Shown piece by piece: positions 23,502 to 33,100 of a stretch of 64,000 bases of DNA (its first letter is position 1; the number at the start of each line of letters is the position of its first letter). Under the pieces are notes generated by a model. That model did no database searches. It saw only the letters and a program-made list of their open reading frames with translations, and was not told the DNA's origin. The DNA is taken from the NCBI RefSeq assembly GCF_008704535.1, contig NZ_CP023701.1, forward strand, positions 6,428,001-6,492,000, in the 5' to 3' direction. The position numbers and the translations under genes were made by a program. The stretch comes from Streptomyces subrutilus (GTDB taxonomy: Bacteria; Actinomycetota; Actinomycetes; Streptomycetales; Streptomycetaceae).

Positions 23502-24742
23502 CGTCCGGCCCGCGCGGCCGGGACGGCGCGGCCGGCGAGGTGGTCGGCGAAGTCCGCGTCGGCGACCACGGCGTGCCCCTGGCCGAAGGCGCGCGACTTC
23601 ACCCAGGCGGCCGCCGCGCGCGCCCCGTCCGGATCGAGCGCGTGCCCGAGCCGCGCGGCGACGGCGGTGACCACGCGGGCGCTGGCCAGGTGGGTGAGGA
23701 CCACGCGGGGTTCGACGCCGAGCAGTTCCCGCGGATCGTACGGTTCGAACAGTCGGGGGTGGACGAACGGGGTGCCGGTGGAGATGGTGCCGACCCCGTC
23801 CCCGACGATCGGGGTGGTCACGCCCAGCGGCGCACCGGTCTCCGCGGCCACCATGCGGGCGATCTCGGGCAGCCGGGTCAGGTCGGGAGCGGTCCACCAC
23901 GGGTCGCGGTCGTCGCCGAGGAGGGCGCGGGTGCGGTCCGGGCGGTAGGCGAGGAGGAACAGGAGCTGCTCGGTGGCGACCATGCCGCTGCGCTCCGCGA
24001 TGCCCAGCCAGGACGCCGACAGCACGCGGACGCCCTCCCGCACGGCCCGGAGGGTGTTGGCCAGTGCGAGGCCGAGGTCGTTGTGCAGGTGCGAGGCCAG
24101 CACCACCTCCTCGCCCGCGTGGCGGCGCACGGCGGCGAACATGGACCCGGTCTCCTCGGGCAGTTGGTCGCCGACCGTGTCGGCCAGCACCACCACGCCG
24201 GCGCCGGCCTCCGTCATCCGCGCGGCGTGCTCGCCGGTCAGGGCGTGGTCGGCACGGGAGGCGTCGGCCAGGCACACGTCGACCGCGACGCCGTCGCCGT
24301 CCTCCCGGGCCTGCGCGACCAGCGCGGCACCGGCGCTCAGCGCCCGCTCGGCGCTGCCGTGGGTCATCACCCGCGCCATGGCCTCGGACGCCGGCACGAT
24401 CACCATGATCCTGGCGTGCGCGCCGCCCCGGACCGAGGCCAGGGCCTGGCGCACGTCGTCGCGGGTGCCCCGGCACACCGCGGACACGCTCACCGCGCCC
24501 TCGGCCTCCACCGCCACCCGCCGGACCGCTTCGAACTCCTCGGCGCACACGGCCGGAAAGCCTGCGGCGAACACCACGTGCCGCGGCCCGTCCGCGCCGA
24601 ACACCCCTCCCTGGGCGCGCGCGAGGCGCACCCGGAAGTCGCCCGTCATCAGCGTCTTGGCCTGGGCACCGTCGCGCGGCGACTCCTCCCACAGCACCAC
24701 CCGGCCCGCCCGGGCCGACTCGCGCACCACGTCCACGGCCAC
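23498..24742 (-). CDS. HMGL-like (isopropylmalate/homocitrate synthase-type) TIM-barrel enzyme
   Basis: 414 residues. EESPRDGAQAKTLM holds the metal Asp of the HMGL/DRE-TIM family. VVVLADTVGDQLPEE and the metal-binding HLHNDLGLALAN follow, then GIAERSGMVATEQLLFLL. The family performs Claisen-type condensation or retro-aldol cleavage of acyl-CoA or keto acids. The LeuA regulatory domain is absent; the last 120 residues are a family-specific extension. The GTG at 24742 has AAGGG at 7 nt. Coupled to the YrdC-like gene; together they look like part of a small, unidentified biosynthetic step. Confidence 0.8.
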   Translation of the reverse strand: MAVDVVRESARAGRVVLWEESPRDGAQAKTLMTGDFRVRLARAQGGVFGADGPRHVVFAAGFPAVCAEEFEAVRRVAVEAEGAVSVSAVCRGTRDDVRQALASVRGGAHARIMVIVPASEAMARVMTHGSAERALSAGAALVAQAREDGDGVAVDVCLADASRADHALTGEHAARMTEAGAGVVVLADTVGDQLPEETGSMFAAVRRHAGEEVVLASHLHNDLGLALANTLRAVREGVRVLSASWLGIAERSGMVATEQLLFLLAYRPDRTRALLGDDRDPWWTAPDLTRLPEIARMVAAETGAPLGVTTPIVGDGVGTISTGTPFVHPRLFEPYDPRELLGVEPRVVLTHLASARVVTAVAARLGHALDPDGARAAAAWVKSRAFGQGHAVVADADFADHLAGRAVPAARAGR

Positions 24743-24946
24743 TGACACACCCTTCGACACGGGCCGTGCACGGCGGGCCCGCCGCGCCCCGCAGAAACGA
24801 TCACCCGTTCCGCGTGCTCCTGTACGGGTCCGGCCGACGCGTTCACACGATCGGGTGCAGATCGGGCGTCGGGCGTTTGGGTGCCGCACAAACGGGCACT
24901 TCCGGGCGGGCCGCCGCGCCCCGAACACGGTCCCGCGGCGTCGGCG

Positions 24947-25315
24947 TCAGCCGCCGGCAGCCCGCCGCGCGAGGTTCTCGCGGAGTCCGGCCAGCCGGCC
25001 GATCTCGGCGTCCAGGGCGGCGAGCCTGCGGCCGACGACCCCGGACCCGGCGGCGCCCGGCTCGACCGCGCCGCACCGCGGCAGCGGGTCCCCGGAGAGC
25101 AGATGGAGCCGGTCGGCGCACCCGCGCAGGTCCTCGACGGTGAGCCCGAGGGCCAGCAGGTCGCGGATGACGCGGACGCGCGCGACCTCGTCGGCCCCGT
25201 ACTCCCGCTGCCCCGAGGCCGTACGGACGGGCGGGGGCAGCAACCCGCGCTGTTCGTAGAACCGCAGTGCCCTGGCCGTGGTGCCGGCCGCCGCCGCCGC
25301 TTCGCCGATCCGCAT
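24947..25315 (-). CDS. MerR family regulator
   Basis: 122 residues. The MerR HTH starts MRIGEAAAAAGTTARALRFYEQRGLLPPP, then REYGADEVARVRVIRDLLALGLTVEDL and a dimerisation helix ALDAEIGRLAGLRENLARR. No Cys pattern of the metal-sensing members is seen apart from PRCG, so an organic or redox effector is likelier. It follows the MDR oxidoreductase on the same strand by 71 bp and probably controls the promoter upstream of that gene. Confidence 0.9.
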   Translation of the reverse strand: MRIGEAAAAAGTTARALRFYEQRGLLPPPVRTASGQREYGADEVARVRVIRDLLALGLTVEDLRGCADRLHLLSGDPLPRCGAVEPGAAGSGVVGRRLAALDAEIGRLAGLRENLARRAAGG

Positions 25316-25386
25316 GGTCTCCACTCCCGTCCCCGCCCGTCCCCGTCCGCCGGGGTGCCGGGCCGCCGGTGCCCGCGCCCGCGGGG

Positions 25387-26412
25387 CTACAACTCCACCA
25401 CGACGGCCCCGAAGTGCCGGCCCTCGATCAGTTCCTGCAACGCCTGCGGCGCGCGATCGATGCCCGCGATCCGTACGTGGGGGAAGGCGATCTCGCCGGA
25501 GCGCAGCCACGCGCCGAACCGGCCGGTCCACTCCTCCTCCACGTCCGGATGGTCCGCACCGCTGTACCCGCGCAGCGAGACGCCCTTGACCACGAGGCGG
25601 AAGGCGTCGATCTCCACCGGCGCGCTGCCGCCGGCCCGCCGCGCCGACAATTGTCCGGACAGCGCCCCCACCAGGGCGAACCGAGCACCGTGGCGCGCCG
25701 CACCCAGCGCCGCGGTCAGCTGCCCGCCCGCGACCGTGTCGACCAGGACGTCGATGCCCTCGGGGGCCACCGCGGCGAGCTGGTCCGCCACGGACCCGGC
25801 TCCGCGCAGGACGACCGCGTCGTAGCCCAGCTCGGCCACCAGCCGTTCCGCCTTCCACGGCGAGCCGGTGCTGCCGATCACCCTCCGGGCACCCAGCAGC
25901 CGGGCGATCTGCCCCGCCAGCGAGCCCACCGCTCCCGCCGCTCCGGTGACGAAGACCACGTCGCCCTCCCGGACACCGGCGAGGCGGGTCAACGCACCGT
26001 AGGCCGTCGACCCCTGGGCCAGGTGGGCGACCGGATCGGGCAGCGCATCGCCCAGGGGCGCGCACTCGGCGGCGGACACCAGGGCGTACTCCCGCCACCC
26101 CTGCAGGTGCGCCACGACGTCACCCGGGCGCAACGGACCGCCGGCCGGGGCCGCGACGACCTCGCCGACGCAGGGGCCGAACAGGGCGTCGCCCGGACGC
26201 AGCGCGGGCAGCGGCACCCCGTCGACCTCGCCGCCGATCAGGGTGCGCAGCCCGGGGAAGACCAGGAAGTGACGGTTCCTGACGAGCACCCGGTCCGCTC
26301 CCGGTTCGGGCAGCGGGGCCTCGGTGACGACGAAGTGGTCCCGCGTGGGCAGCCCCACGGGTACGGAGGCGAGCCGGACTTCACGGGTGGTGCGGGGCAG
26401 GGACGCGCTCAT
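25387..26412 (-). CDS. NADP-dependent MDR oxidoreductase (YncB/CurA-like)
   Basis: 341 residues of the zinc-free medium-chain dehydrogenase/reductase superfamily. GDVVFVTGAAGAVGSLAGQIARLLGA is the nucleotide fold, IGSTGSPWKAERL the NADP specificity segment, and RTLIGGEVDGVPLP with RPGDVVAHLQGWREYALV the GroES-like half. Relatives reduce alpha,beta-unsaturated ketones and similar double bonds. Preceded by a MerR-type promoter and followed by the merR gene, so induction by a toxic electrophile is a reasonable guess. Confidence 0.87.
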   Translation of the reverse strand: MSASLPRTTREVRLASVPVGLPTRDHFVVTEAPLPEPGADRVLVRNRHFLVFPGLRTLIGGEVDGVPLPALRPGDALFGPCVGEVVAAPAGGPLRPGDVVAHLQGWREYALVSAAECAPLGDALPDPVAHLAQGSTAYGALTRLAGVREGDVVFVTGAAGAVGSLAGQIARLLGARRVIGSTGSPWKAERLVAELGYDAVVLRGAGSVADQLAAVAPEGIDVLVDTVAGGQLTAALGAARHGARFALVGALSGQLSARRAGGSAPVEIDAFRLVVKGVSLRGYSGADHPDVEEEWTGRFGAWLRSGEIAFPHVRIAGIDRAPQALQELIEGRHFGAVVVEL

Positions 26413-26475
26413 ACGGGGCTCCTGGGCCGGGTACCGGACAGCGGCAGGACACGCACCCGCCGCGGGAATGCGGTG

Positions 26476-26507
26476 ACGCTAACCCCTGACCCGCACGTCA
26501 GGGTCAA
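26476..26507 (-). promoter_or_regulatory. MerR-type promoter of the MDR-merR operon
   Basis: On the minus strand: -35 TTGACC (26502-26507), a 19-nt spacer, and -10 TTAGCG (26477-26482; TAGCGT if the spacer is 20). The spacer holds a perfect 7-bp inverted repeat, CCCTGAC-N6-GTCAGGG (26484-26503). Over-long spacers with a central dyad are the hallmark of promoters activated by MerR proteins through DNA twisting. Confidence 0.8.
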
Positions 26508-26587
26508 GCCCCCGCACCGCGCCCGCCCGGCCCCGGCGGCCACGGCCGGCCGGCGGCCGACGGCCCGTCCGCCGCCGGCCGCGCGCG

Positions 26588-27583
26588 TCAGAACACCCGG
26601 ACGGGGATCTGCGCCGGATCGCCGAGCAGACCCCTGATCTCGTCGTCCAGCCGGACCAGCGTGATGGACGCGCCGGCCATGTCGAGCGAGGTGCAGTACT
26701 CGCCCACGTAGCTGCGCCACACGTCGATGCCGCGTGCCACCACCTGCTTGTGGGCCAGCCCGTACACCAGGTACAGCTCGCCGATGGGGGTGCCGCCCAG
26801 GCCGTTGGCCATCAGGGCGACCGAGTCGCCGCCGGTGAACGGCAGGTCGTCCACGACCGCGTCGACCAGCTCGCGGACCATGTCCCTCGCCGGCCGGAGC
26901 TGCTCCCGTTCGCGGCCCGGCTCGCCGTGGATTCCGACGCCCATCTCGACCGCGTCGTCGGGCAGTTCGAACAGCGGTGATCCCTTGGCCGGGGGCGTGC
27001 ACGCGGTGAGTGCCATGCCCATGGTGCGGGTGACGGAGTTGACCTTCTCGCCGATCCGGTGGACCTCGTCGAGGTCCGCGCCCCGCTCGGCGGCGGCGCC
27101 CACGGCCTTCATCACGAAGAAGTTGCCGGCCACCCCGCGCCGGCCGATGGTGTACGTCGAGTCCTGCACCGCCACGTCGTCGTCGATGAAGAGGGTGCGG
27201 ACGCTCACCCCGTCGGCCCGGGACAGCTCCTCGGCCATCTCGAACGCCATCCGGTCCCCGGTGTAGTTGTTGACCAGGAGCAGGACGCCCTTGGGGGAGG
27301 CGAGCCGTTTGACCGTCTCGTAGACGAAGTCGGCCGGCGGTGCGGCGAAGACGTCGCCGGGGCAGGCGGCGTCGAGCATGCCCGGGCCGACCGTCATCAC
27401 GTGCGCCGGCTCGTGCCCGGAACCGGAGCCCTGCACGACGGACACCTTGTTCTCCTTCGGGGCGTCGGCCCGCATGACCAGGTTGTACTCGGGGACGTAC
27501 CGCAGCGTGTCGGGGTTGGCCAGCGCCAGCCCCTCCAGCATCTCGGGGACGTAGTCCTTCGGGTCGTTGACGAACTTCTTCAT
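26588..27583 (-). CDS. dhaK: Dihydroxyacetone kinase substrate-binding subunit DhaK
   Basis: 331 residues, the usual DhaK length. GSGSGHEPAHVMTVGPGMLDAACPGDVF is the phosphate/substrate loop region, and GVGIHGEPGRER holds the His that binds the ketone covalently as a hemiaminal. It phosphorylates dihydroxyacetone or a related short ketose together with DhaL. Last gene of the aldolase-HAD-DhaL-DhaK operon. No DhaM phosphotransfer subunit is in the window, so ATP may be the donor, or DhaM is elsewhere. Confidence 0.93.
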   Translation of the reverse strand: MKKFVNDPKDYVPEMLEGLALANPDTLRYVPEYNLVMRADAPKENKVSVVQGSGSGHEPAHVMTVGPGMLDAACPGDVFAAPPADFVYETVKRLASPKGVLLLVNNYTGDRMAFEMAEELSRADGVSVRTLFIDDDVAVQDSTYTIGRRGVAGNFFVMKAVGAAAERGADLDEVHRIGEKVNSVTRTMGMALTACTPPAKGSPLFELPDDAVEMGVGIHGEPGREREQLRPARDMVRELVDAVVDDLPFTGGDSVALMANGLGGTPIGELYLVYGLAHKQVVARGIDVWRSYVGEYCTSLDMAGASITLVRLDDEIRGLLGDPAQIPVRVF

Positions 27584-27650
27584 GCCGTGCTCCTCGTGAT
27601 CTCGTCGCCCGGCGCCGCGGGGGCGGTCCGGGCGACGGTGCCGCCCGTGG

Positions 27651-28307
27651 TCAGTCGTGCCCCTCCCACTCGGCCGCGACGCGCTCCGCCATCACCGCGA
27701 CCGCCACCGCTCCGGGGTCCGGCGAGCCGATGCTGCGCTCACCGGTGTAGCTCTGCCGCCCGCGCCTGGCCTGCATCGGTGTCGTCGCGTCGGCCGCGGT
27801 CCGGGCCGTCGCGGCGGCCAGGGCGGCGAGCTCGGCGGCCGAGGCGGGCGGTTCGCCGTCGGCCAGTCGCCGTTCCAGAGCGTCGGTCATCGGGATGAGG
27901 GCGTCCAGCAGCGTCTTGTCCCCGAGGTCGGACCTGCCGCGCGCCTTGATCCCTTCGGCGGCGGCCCGCAGCATGGCGACCGCGTCCGACGCGTCCAGCT
28001 CCGAGCGGTCCGTCACGACGCCGGCGGCCCGCAGGAAGGCGGTGCCCCACAGCGGTCCCGAGGTGCCGCCGACCCGCTTGGAGATCACCACGGCGACCCG
28101 CTTGAGGAACTCGGGCGGGGTGTCCGCGTCGAGGGTGTCCCAGTCGGCCAGGACGATCTCGAAGCCGCGGGCGAGCGAGAAGCCGAAGTCGCCGTCTCCC
28201 GCGACGGCGTCGAGGTCACCGAAGTCCTGCTCGTGGTCGACCGCGGTCCGGGCGATGGTCCGGACGACGAAGGCGAGGTCGCCGGCGGATGTCGAGGGCG
28301 TTGTCAT
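27651..28307 (-). CDS. dhaL: Dihydroxyacetone kinase nucleotide-binding subunit DhaL
   Basis: 218 residues. DLDAVAGDGDFGFSL holds the Asp ligands for Mg-nucleotide, followed by GGTSGPLWGTAFLRAAG, TLLDALIPMTDAL and the end-motif ARRGRQSYTGERSIGSPDPGA. It carries the nucleotide that phosphorylates the ketose on DhaK. AGGAGA precedes the ATG. dhaK follows 67 bp downstream and the HAD gene lies 17 bp upstream. Confidence 0.92.
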   Translation of the reverse strand: MTTPSTSAGDLAFVVRTIARTAVDHEQDFGDLDAVAGDGDFGFSLARGFEIVLADWDTLDADTPPEFLKRVAVVISKRVGGTSGPLWGTAFLRAAGVVTDRSELDASDAVAMLRAAAEGIKARGRSDLGDKTLLDALIPMTDALERRLADGEPPASAAELAALAAATARTAADATTPMQARRGRQSYTGERSIGSPDPGAVAVAVMAERVAAEWEGHD

Positions 28308-28324
28308 GACTCTCCTGACTGGCG

Positions 28325-29137
28325 CTACGTCAGTTCCTGCCAAGGCGGTGGCGGGGGCGGTCCGGCGCTGAGCACGGCGGCCAGGTCCGCCAACTCCACC
28401 CAGGGCCCCGGGTGCACGCCGAGGGGATCGTGCAGCACCCGGGTGACGGTCTCCCGGGGCGGCGGGTCGCCGAACGAGGTGACCACGAGGGAGGCGCCGG
28501 CGAAGTCCTCCTCGCCGGTGTACGCGCTGGTGGTGACGGCGCAGGCGAGTCCGGCGCCGAGCGCGGCCAGCATGCCGTTGCGGCTGTCCTCGATCGCGAC
28601 GACGGCCGACGGGTCGAGGCCCAGCGTGCGCACGGCGTACGCGTAGATGTCCGGGGCCGGCTTCTTCCGCCGGACCACGTCTCCGGCGAACACGGCGAAC
28701 CGGGAGGCCAGTTCGGGGCCCATGGCGAGTTCGAGGACGCTGCGGACGGCCGGTTCGGCGGAGGTGGAGGCGACCGCGAGGGTCCATCCGGCCGCGGCCG
28801 CCGCCTCGGCGATCCGCCGCACCCCGGGGCGGGCCGGAATCGCGCCGCCGCGGATGATCCCGGTGTAGATCTCGGTCTTGCGCCGGTGCCAGCGGGCGAC
28901 CTCCCCGTCCAGTGCCGCGGGATCGGCCGGCAGGCCCGCCGCGGCCACGAAATCCGGCGTCAGCAGCGTCTTCATCCGCTCCTTGCCGCCACCGACCTTC
29001 ACCTTCCGCGCGTACTCGGCGTCGCTCCAGCGCACCGGCAGCCCGAACTCCTCGAACGTCGCGTTGAACGCGGGCAGGTGTCCGTGGCGCTCGGTGTCGG
29101 CGAGGACGCCGTCGCAGTCGTAGACCAGCGCGGACAC
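28325..29137 (-). CDS. HAD-superfamily phosphatase/phosphoglucomutase-like protein
   Basis: 270 residues. HAD motif I is YDCDGVLADTERHGHLPAFN, motif II VASTSAEPA, and motif III-IV RRKKPAPDIYAYA with AIEDSRNGMLAALGAG. The long alpha-helical cap after motif I is of the CbbY/beta-phosphoglucomutase kind. It probably dephosphorylates or isomerises a sugar phosphate made or used by the neighbouring aldolase and ketose kinase. Four bases separate it from the aldolase gene. Confidence 0.88.
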   Translation of the reverse strand: MSALVYDCDGVLADTERHGHLPAFNATFEEFGLPVRWSDAEYARKVKVGGGKERMKTLLTPDFVAAAGLPADPAALDGEVARWHRRKTEIYTGIIRGGAIPARPGVRRIAEAAAAAGWTLAVASTSAEPAVRSVLELAMGPELASRFAVFAGDVVRRKKPAPDIYAYAVRTLGLDPSAVVAIEDSRNGMLAALGAGLACAVTTSAYTGEEDFAGASLVVTSFGDPPPRETVTRVLHDPLGVHPGPWVELADLAAVLSAGPPPPPPWQELT

Positions 29138-29141
29138 GGTG

Positions 29142-30002
29142 TCATCCCGCCCGGCCGGCGCTGCCGAACACGGTCATCAGCGAACCGGTCAGCTCGACGA
29201 CGTCCCGGCGGACCGCCCGGAAGAGCGAGGGCGGGTCCCACGTGTCCCGCTCCGCCGCCGTCTCCAGGAACGCCAGCCCGGACTTCATGAACGTCTCCTT
29301 GAGGGCGGTCGAGATGTTGACCTTCGCGCACCCCCGGGAGATCAGGTCGTGGAACTGCTCGTCGGACAGGCCGCTCCCGCCGTGCAGCGCGATCGGCACG
29401 GGGTACGCCGCCACGATGTCCGACACCCGCTGGGCGTCGAGCACCGGAGCCTGCCGGTACGACCCGTGGGCGTTCCCGATCGCCGGGGCGAAGACGTCGA
29501 CCCGGGTGGTCCGCAGGAACTCCAGGGCCACCTCCAGGGACTGCTGCGCGGCGGCGGTGTCGCTGCCCACGCCGTCCTCCACACCGGTGATCGACTCGAT
29601 CTCGCCCTCGACGGCCGCCCCGTGGGAGCGGGCCTCGGCGACGACCTCGACGGTCTGCCGCATGTTCTCCTCGACCGGCAGCTTCGACGCGTCGAACAGC
29701 ACCGAGTTCCAGCCCCGCCGCAGACACTCCGTGATGACGTCGCGCTCCGGACAGTGATCGAGGTGCAGGGCGACGGGCACCTCGATCCCGGCCGTCATGG
29801 ACGTCCACATCGCGTACAGCACGTCGCTGCCGATGGACTTCACCGTCTTGACGGAGGTCTGCACGATCAGCGGCGACCGCTTCTCGACCGCCGCGGCCAG
29901 CACGGCCTCCATCGTCAGATCGTTGAACACGTTGACGGCCGGTACGGCGTACCGGTGCGCGAACGGTCCGGAGAGGATCTCGGTCAGCGGTGCGACACCC
30001 AC
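29142..30002 (-). CDS. Class II (zinc) fructose/tagatose-bisphosphate-type aldolase
   Basis: 286 residues. Zinc ligands lie in ALHLDHCPERD and in GGSGLSDEQFHDLISRGCAKVNISTAL, with the catalytic region IGNAHGSYR. PAVNVFNDLTMEAVLAAA is the typical N-terminus. It splits a ketose phosphate to dihydroxyacetone phosphate and an aldehyde, or the reverse. First gene of an operon with the HAD protein, DhaL and DhaK, suggesting a pathway for an uncommon sugar or sugar alcohol. The GTG at 30002 with GAGGAGG is the chosen start. Confidence 0.88.
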   Translation of the reverse strand: MGVAPLTEILSGPFAHRYAVPAVNVFNDLTMEAVLAAAVEKRSPLIVQTSVKTVKSIGSDVLYAMWTSMTAGIEVPVALHLDHCPERDVITECLRRGWNSVLFDASKLPVEENMRQTVEVVAEARSHGAAVEGEIESITGVEDGVGSDTAAAQQSLEVALEFLRTTRVDVFAPAIGNAHGSYRQAPVLDAQRVSDIVAAYPVPIALHGGSGLSDEQFHDLISRGCAKVNISTALKETFMKSGLAFLETAAERDTWDPPSLFRAVRRDVVELTGSLMTVFGSAGRAG

Positions 30003-30090
30003 GACGCCTCCTCGCTCACGGCCCCACCCCTCCATTCCACGCCCGGCGGGCTCCCTCCGCCACCCGTCACCGGGCCCACGGCGCACCGAA

Positions 30091-30126
30091 GGCGCCCGGC
30101 ACGCGGGAATCCGCGGGCCGGGCGCC
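30091..30126 (-). terminator. Terminator hairpin between the protease and the aldolase operon
   Basis: Arms GGCGCCCGGC / GCCGGGCGCC (10 bp) with an inner GCGG/CCGC stem and GAAT loop, just downstream of the protease stop codon on the minus strand. No T tract. Confidence 0.7.
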
Positions 30127-30167
30127 CTTGAAGCGCCGAGACGGCGCCGGTGCTAGCCGGTGCTAGC

Positions 30168-33100
30168 TCACTTGCCGTAGTACGCGTTGTGGATCGTCAG
30201 CGTGGAGGCGTTGCCCTGCTTGTCCGCGACGTCGGCCCGCAGCGAGAGCGCCTTGTCCTTCGCCGGGTTCTTCAGCGAGACCTTGCCGTCCTTCACCTTC
30301 ACGGACTGCCAGGTCTTCCCGTCGTCGTAGCTCACGGACACGGAGAGCGACCCGAGGTTGGCTCCGGCCGCCGAGCCCTGCACGGTCACCGGGACCTGGA
30401 CGGCCTTGCCCGCCGGGGCGCGCGAGGCCAGGTCGACGGGGGCCGCGAAGCGGACCGTGGACACCGGCAGCGCCGTGGTGGCCGCCACCTGACGGGAGCG
30501 GAAGGTGAAGCCGGCGTCGATGCGGGTGGAGGTCGAGCCGACCTTCGCCGACTGCTCGACGGAGGCCGTCAGCCGGTACTCGGCGTCGGCGGCATCGACC
30601 GTGAAGGGCGCGTTGCCGGTCAGCGGGTCGGCGTTCTCCCCGACCTTGACCCCGTTGCGGTACAGCGTCGAGGTGGCCGAGGTGTACGTGGAGGCACCCG
30701 CGTGGCCCTGGCCGTCGGAGAACAGCGGCAGGGAGCCGACGAGCTGCTGCACGCCCGTGGCCGGATCGGGTGCGGTCCGGAACACGCCCAGGTCCGCGCC
30801 CAGGAGCGGGCCGAAGACCCCGGTGTTGAAGTTCTCCCGGTACGTCTTGCCGGCCGCGTAGCGCTTCGGCGCGAGCATCTGGAACGAGCCGTCGTGGGTG
30901 GGGTAGCCCCACTCGTCGGGCTCGCCCGCCTGGCTGAACCTGGTCAGCCACTCGACGCCGTCGGCGGTGGAGACGTAGAAGGTGCGCACGCCCGGCGCCG
31001 CCTGCGGCGCCGAGAAGCCGTTGCCCTCCGGTGCGCCCGGCAGATGGGCGTACGGGGAGACGTAGGCGCTCTTGCCGGGCACGGAGGCGCCGAGGCCGAC
31101 GTCGAGGCGCGCCAGCTCGTTCGCCTTCACGTGCTTGGTGTAGCCGGTCGAGACCTTCTGCGTCTTGCCGCCGAAGGCGACCGAGTACTGGGTGGTGGCG
31201 TCCTTGACGACGTGCGCGTCCCAGGTCTGCAGGAGCGAGCCGTCGGTGACGGCCGGACCCGCGTGGGCGGTGCGGAAGTTGGTGAAGCCCCTGAGCACCC
31301 AGCCGTTGCCGATCCGGCCGGCCTCCGTCGCGACCTCGTAGTACGTCCCGCCGAAGTCGACCTTGTCGATGCCGGGCACGGTGAGGTCCACCGGCTTGGC
31401 GGTGCGGGCGTCGGCGACGACCGTGGTGTCAGCGGAGACGTCCAGCTTCGGCTGGGCGATCCAGTCGGTGCCCTTGGTGAAGTCCGACGGGTCCTGGTAG
31501 ACGGCCGTGTTGAGGGTGTACGAGCCCTTGGGCACCCGGATCGTGTGCGTGCCCGGCTCGTTGCCGATGCGGGTCTGGAAGCCCTTGCCGGGCCCGGCGA
31601 CGCCGGTCAGGGTGTTGTCGAAGATCCGGGCGTCGCTGCCGTCGCGGTCGACGGTCCGCAGCGTGAGGTCGTACGACTCCGCCTCGCGGACGGCCGCCGC
31701 GGCCGTGCGGACGGCCTGGCCCGCGCCGCTGGCGGTGACGTAGCCCGAGTAGGTGCCGTCGGCGTCGCCGATCCTGGTGTCGGCCGTCAGGTCGACCTCG
31801 GCCTTCCCGCCGGCGGGCACCGTGACCTTGGGGGCGCCCAGCGCGAAGAACCCGGCCGGGGCCGGCTTGCCCGACGGGTCCAGTCCGGACACCGACAGGT
31901 CGAGGGTGACGTCGGTGGTCCCGAGGTTGCGGTAGACGAGCTTCTTGGTGAGCGGCCGGTCGTCCGCGTGCGGCCACTGCGCGAGGCCGAAGTTCAGCGA
32001 GACGGGTTCCGCGATCACGCTCGTGGCCAGCGCCTTGTCGACCTGGACGCGTCCCGAGCCCTGCTGGAAGACGGTGTAGTCGCCGCCCTTCGCGGAGGCG
32101 GTCAGCGCGCCCTTGAGCTCGGTGGACGTCCAGTCCGGATGCCGCTGCTTCAGGATCGCCGCCGCGCCCGCCACGTGCGGGGTGGCCATGGAGGTGCCGT
32201 CGATCTGCAGGTAGCCGGGGGCCGGGTGCGGCGTGCCGGGGTCGGTGTCGATCGCGCTGCCGGCGGCCGCGGCCGCGGCGATGGCGACGCCGGGGGCCGT
32301 CACGTCCGGCTTGACGGCGCCGTCACCGGCGCGCGGGCCGATGCTGGAGAAGGGAGCCAGCTTGTCGTCCCGGTCGACGGCGCCGACGGTCAGCGCGGCG
32401 TCCGCACTGCCCGGCGAGCCCACCGTCGACGCGCCCCACTCGCCCTCGTTGCCCGCCGCGACGGCGAACAGGATCCCCTTCTCGGCGGACAGCCTGTTGA
32501 CCGTCGCCTCCATCGGGTCGATGCCGGGGGAGTCCGGGCTCCCCAGGCTGAGGTTGACGACGTCCGCGCCCTCGGCCGCGGCCCACTCCATGCCCGCGAT
32601 GATGCCGGAGTCGCTGCCGAACCCGTTGTCGTTGAGCACCTTGCCGCTGATGACCTTGGCGCCGGGCGCGACGCCCTTGTACCTGCCGCCCGACAGGGCG
32701 CCGGTGCCGGCGGCGATCGAGGCGACGTGGGTGCCGTGTCCGACCCGGTCCGCGGTGTCGGGCGAGGACGAGAAGTTCTTCTCGCCGACGACCTGGGTCC
32801 TCAGGTCCTCGTGCGTCGCGTCGACGCCGGTGTCGAGGACGGCGATCTTGACGCCCTTGCCGTCGTACCCGGCCTCCCACGCCTTGTCGGCGCCGATCTG
32901 CCGGACGCTGCGGTCCAGGCTGGCCCGGCGCACCCCGTCCAGCCACACCTTGGCGATGCCGGGGGCGGCGGTGCGCATCCCGCTCTTCTGCTCGTCGGTG
33001 AGGGCTTCCCACACTTCGGCCACGTCGTCCTGCGGCGTGCGCACCGCGTCCGCGCCGAGGGTGGGGAACGTGCCCTGCACCCGGGTGTCGCCGGCCGCAC

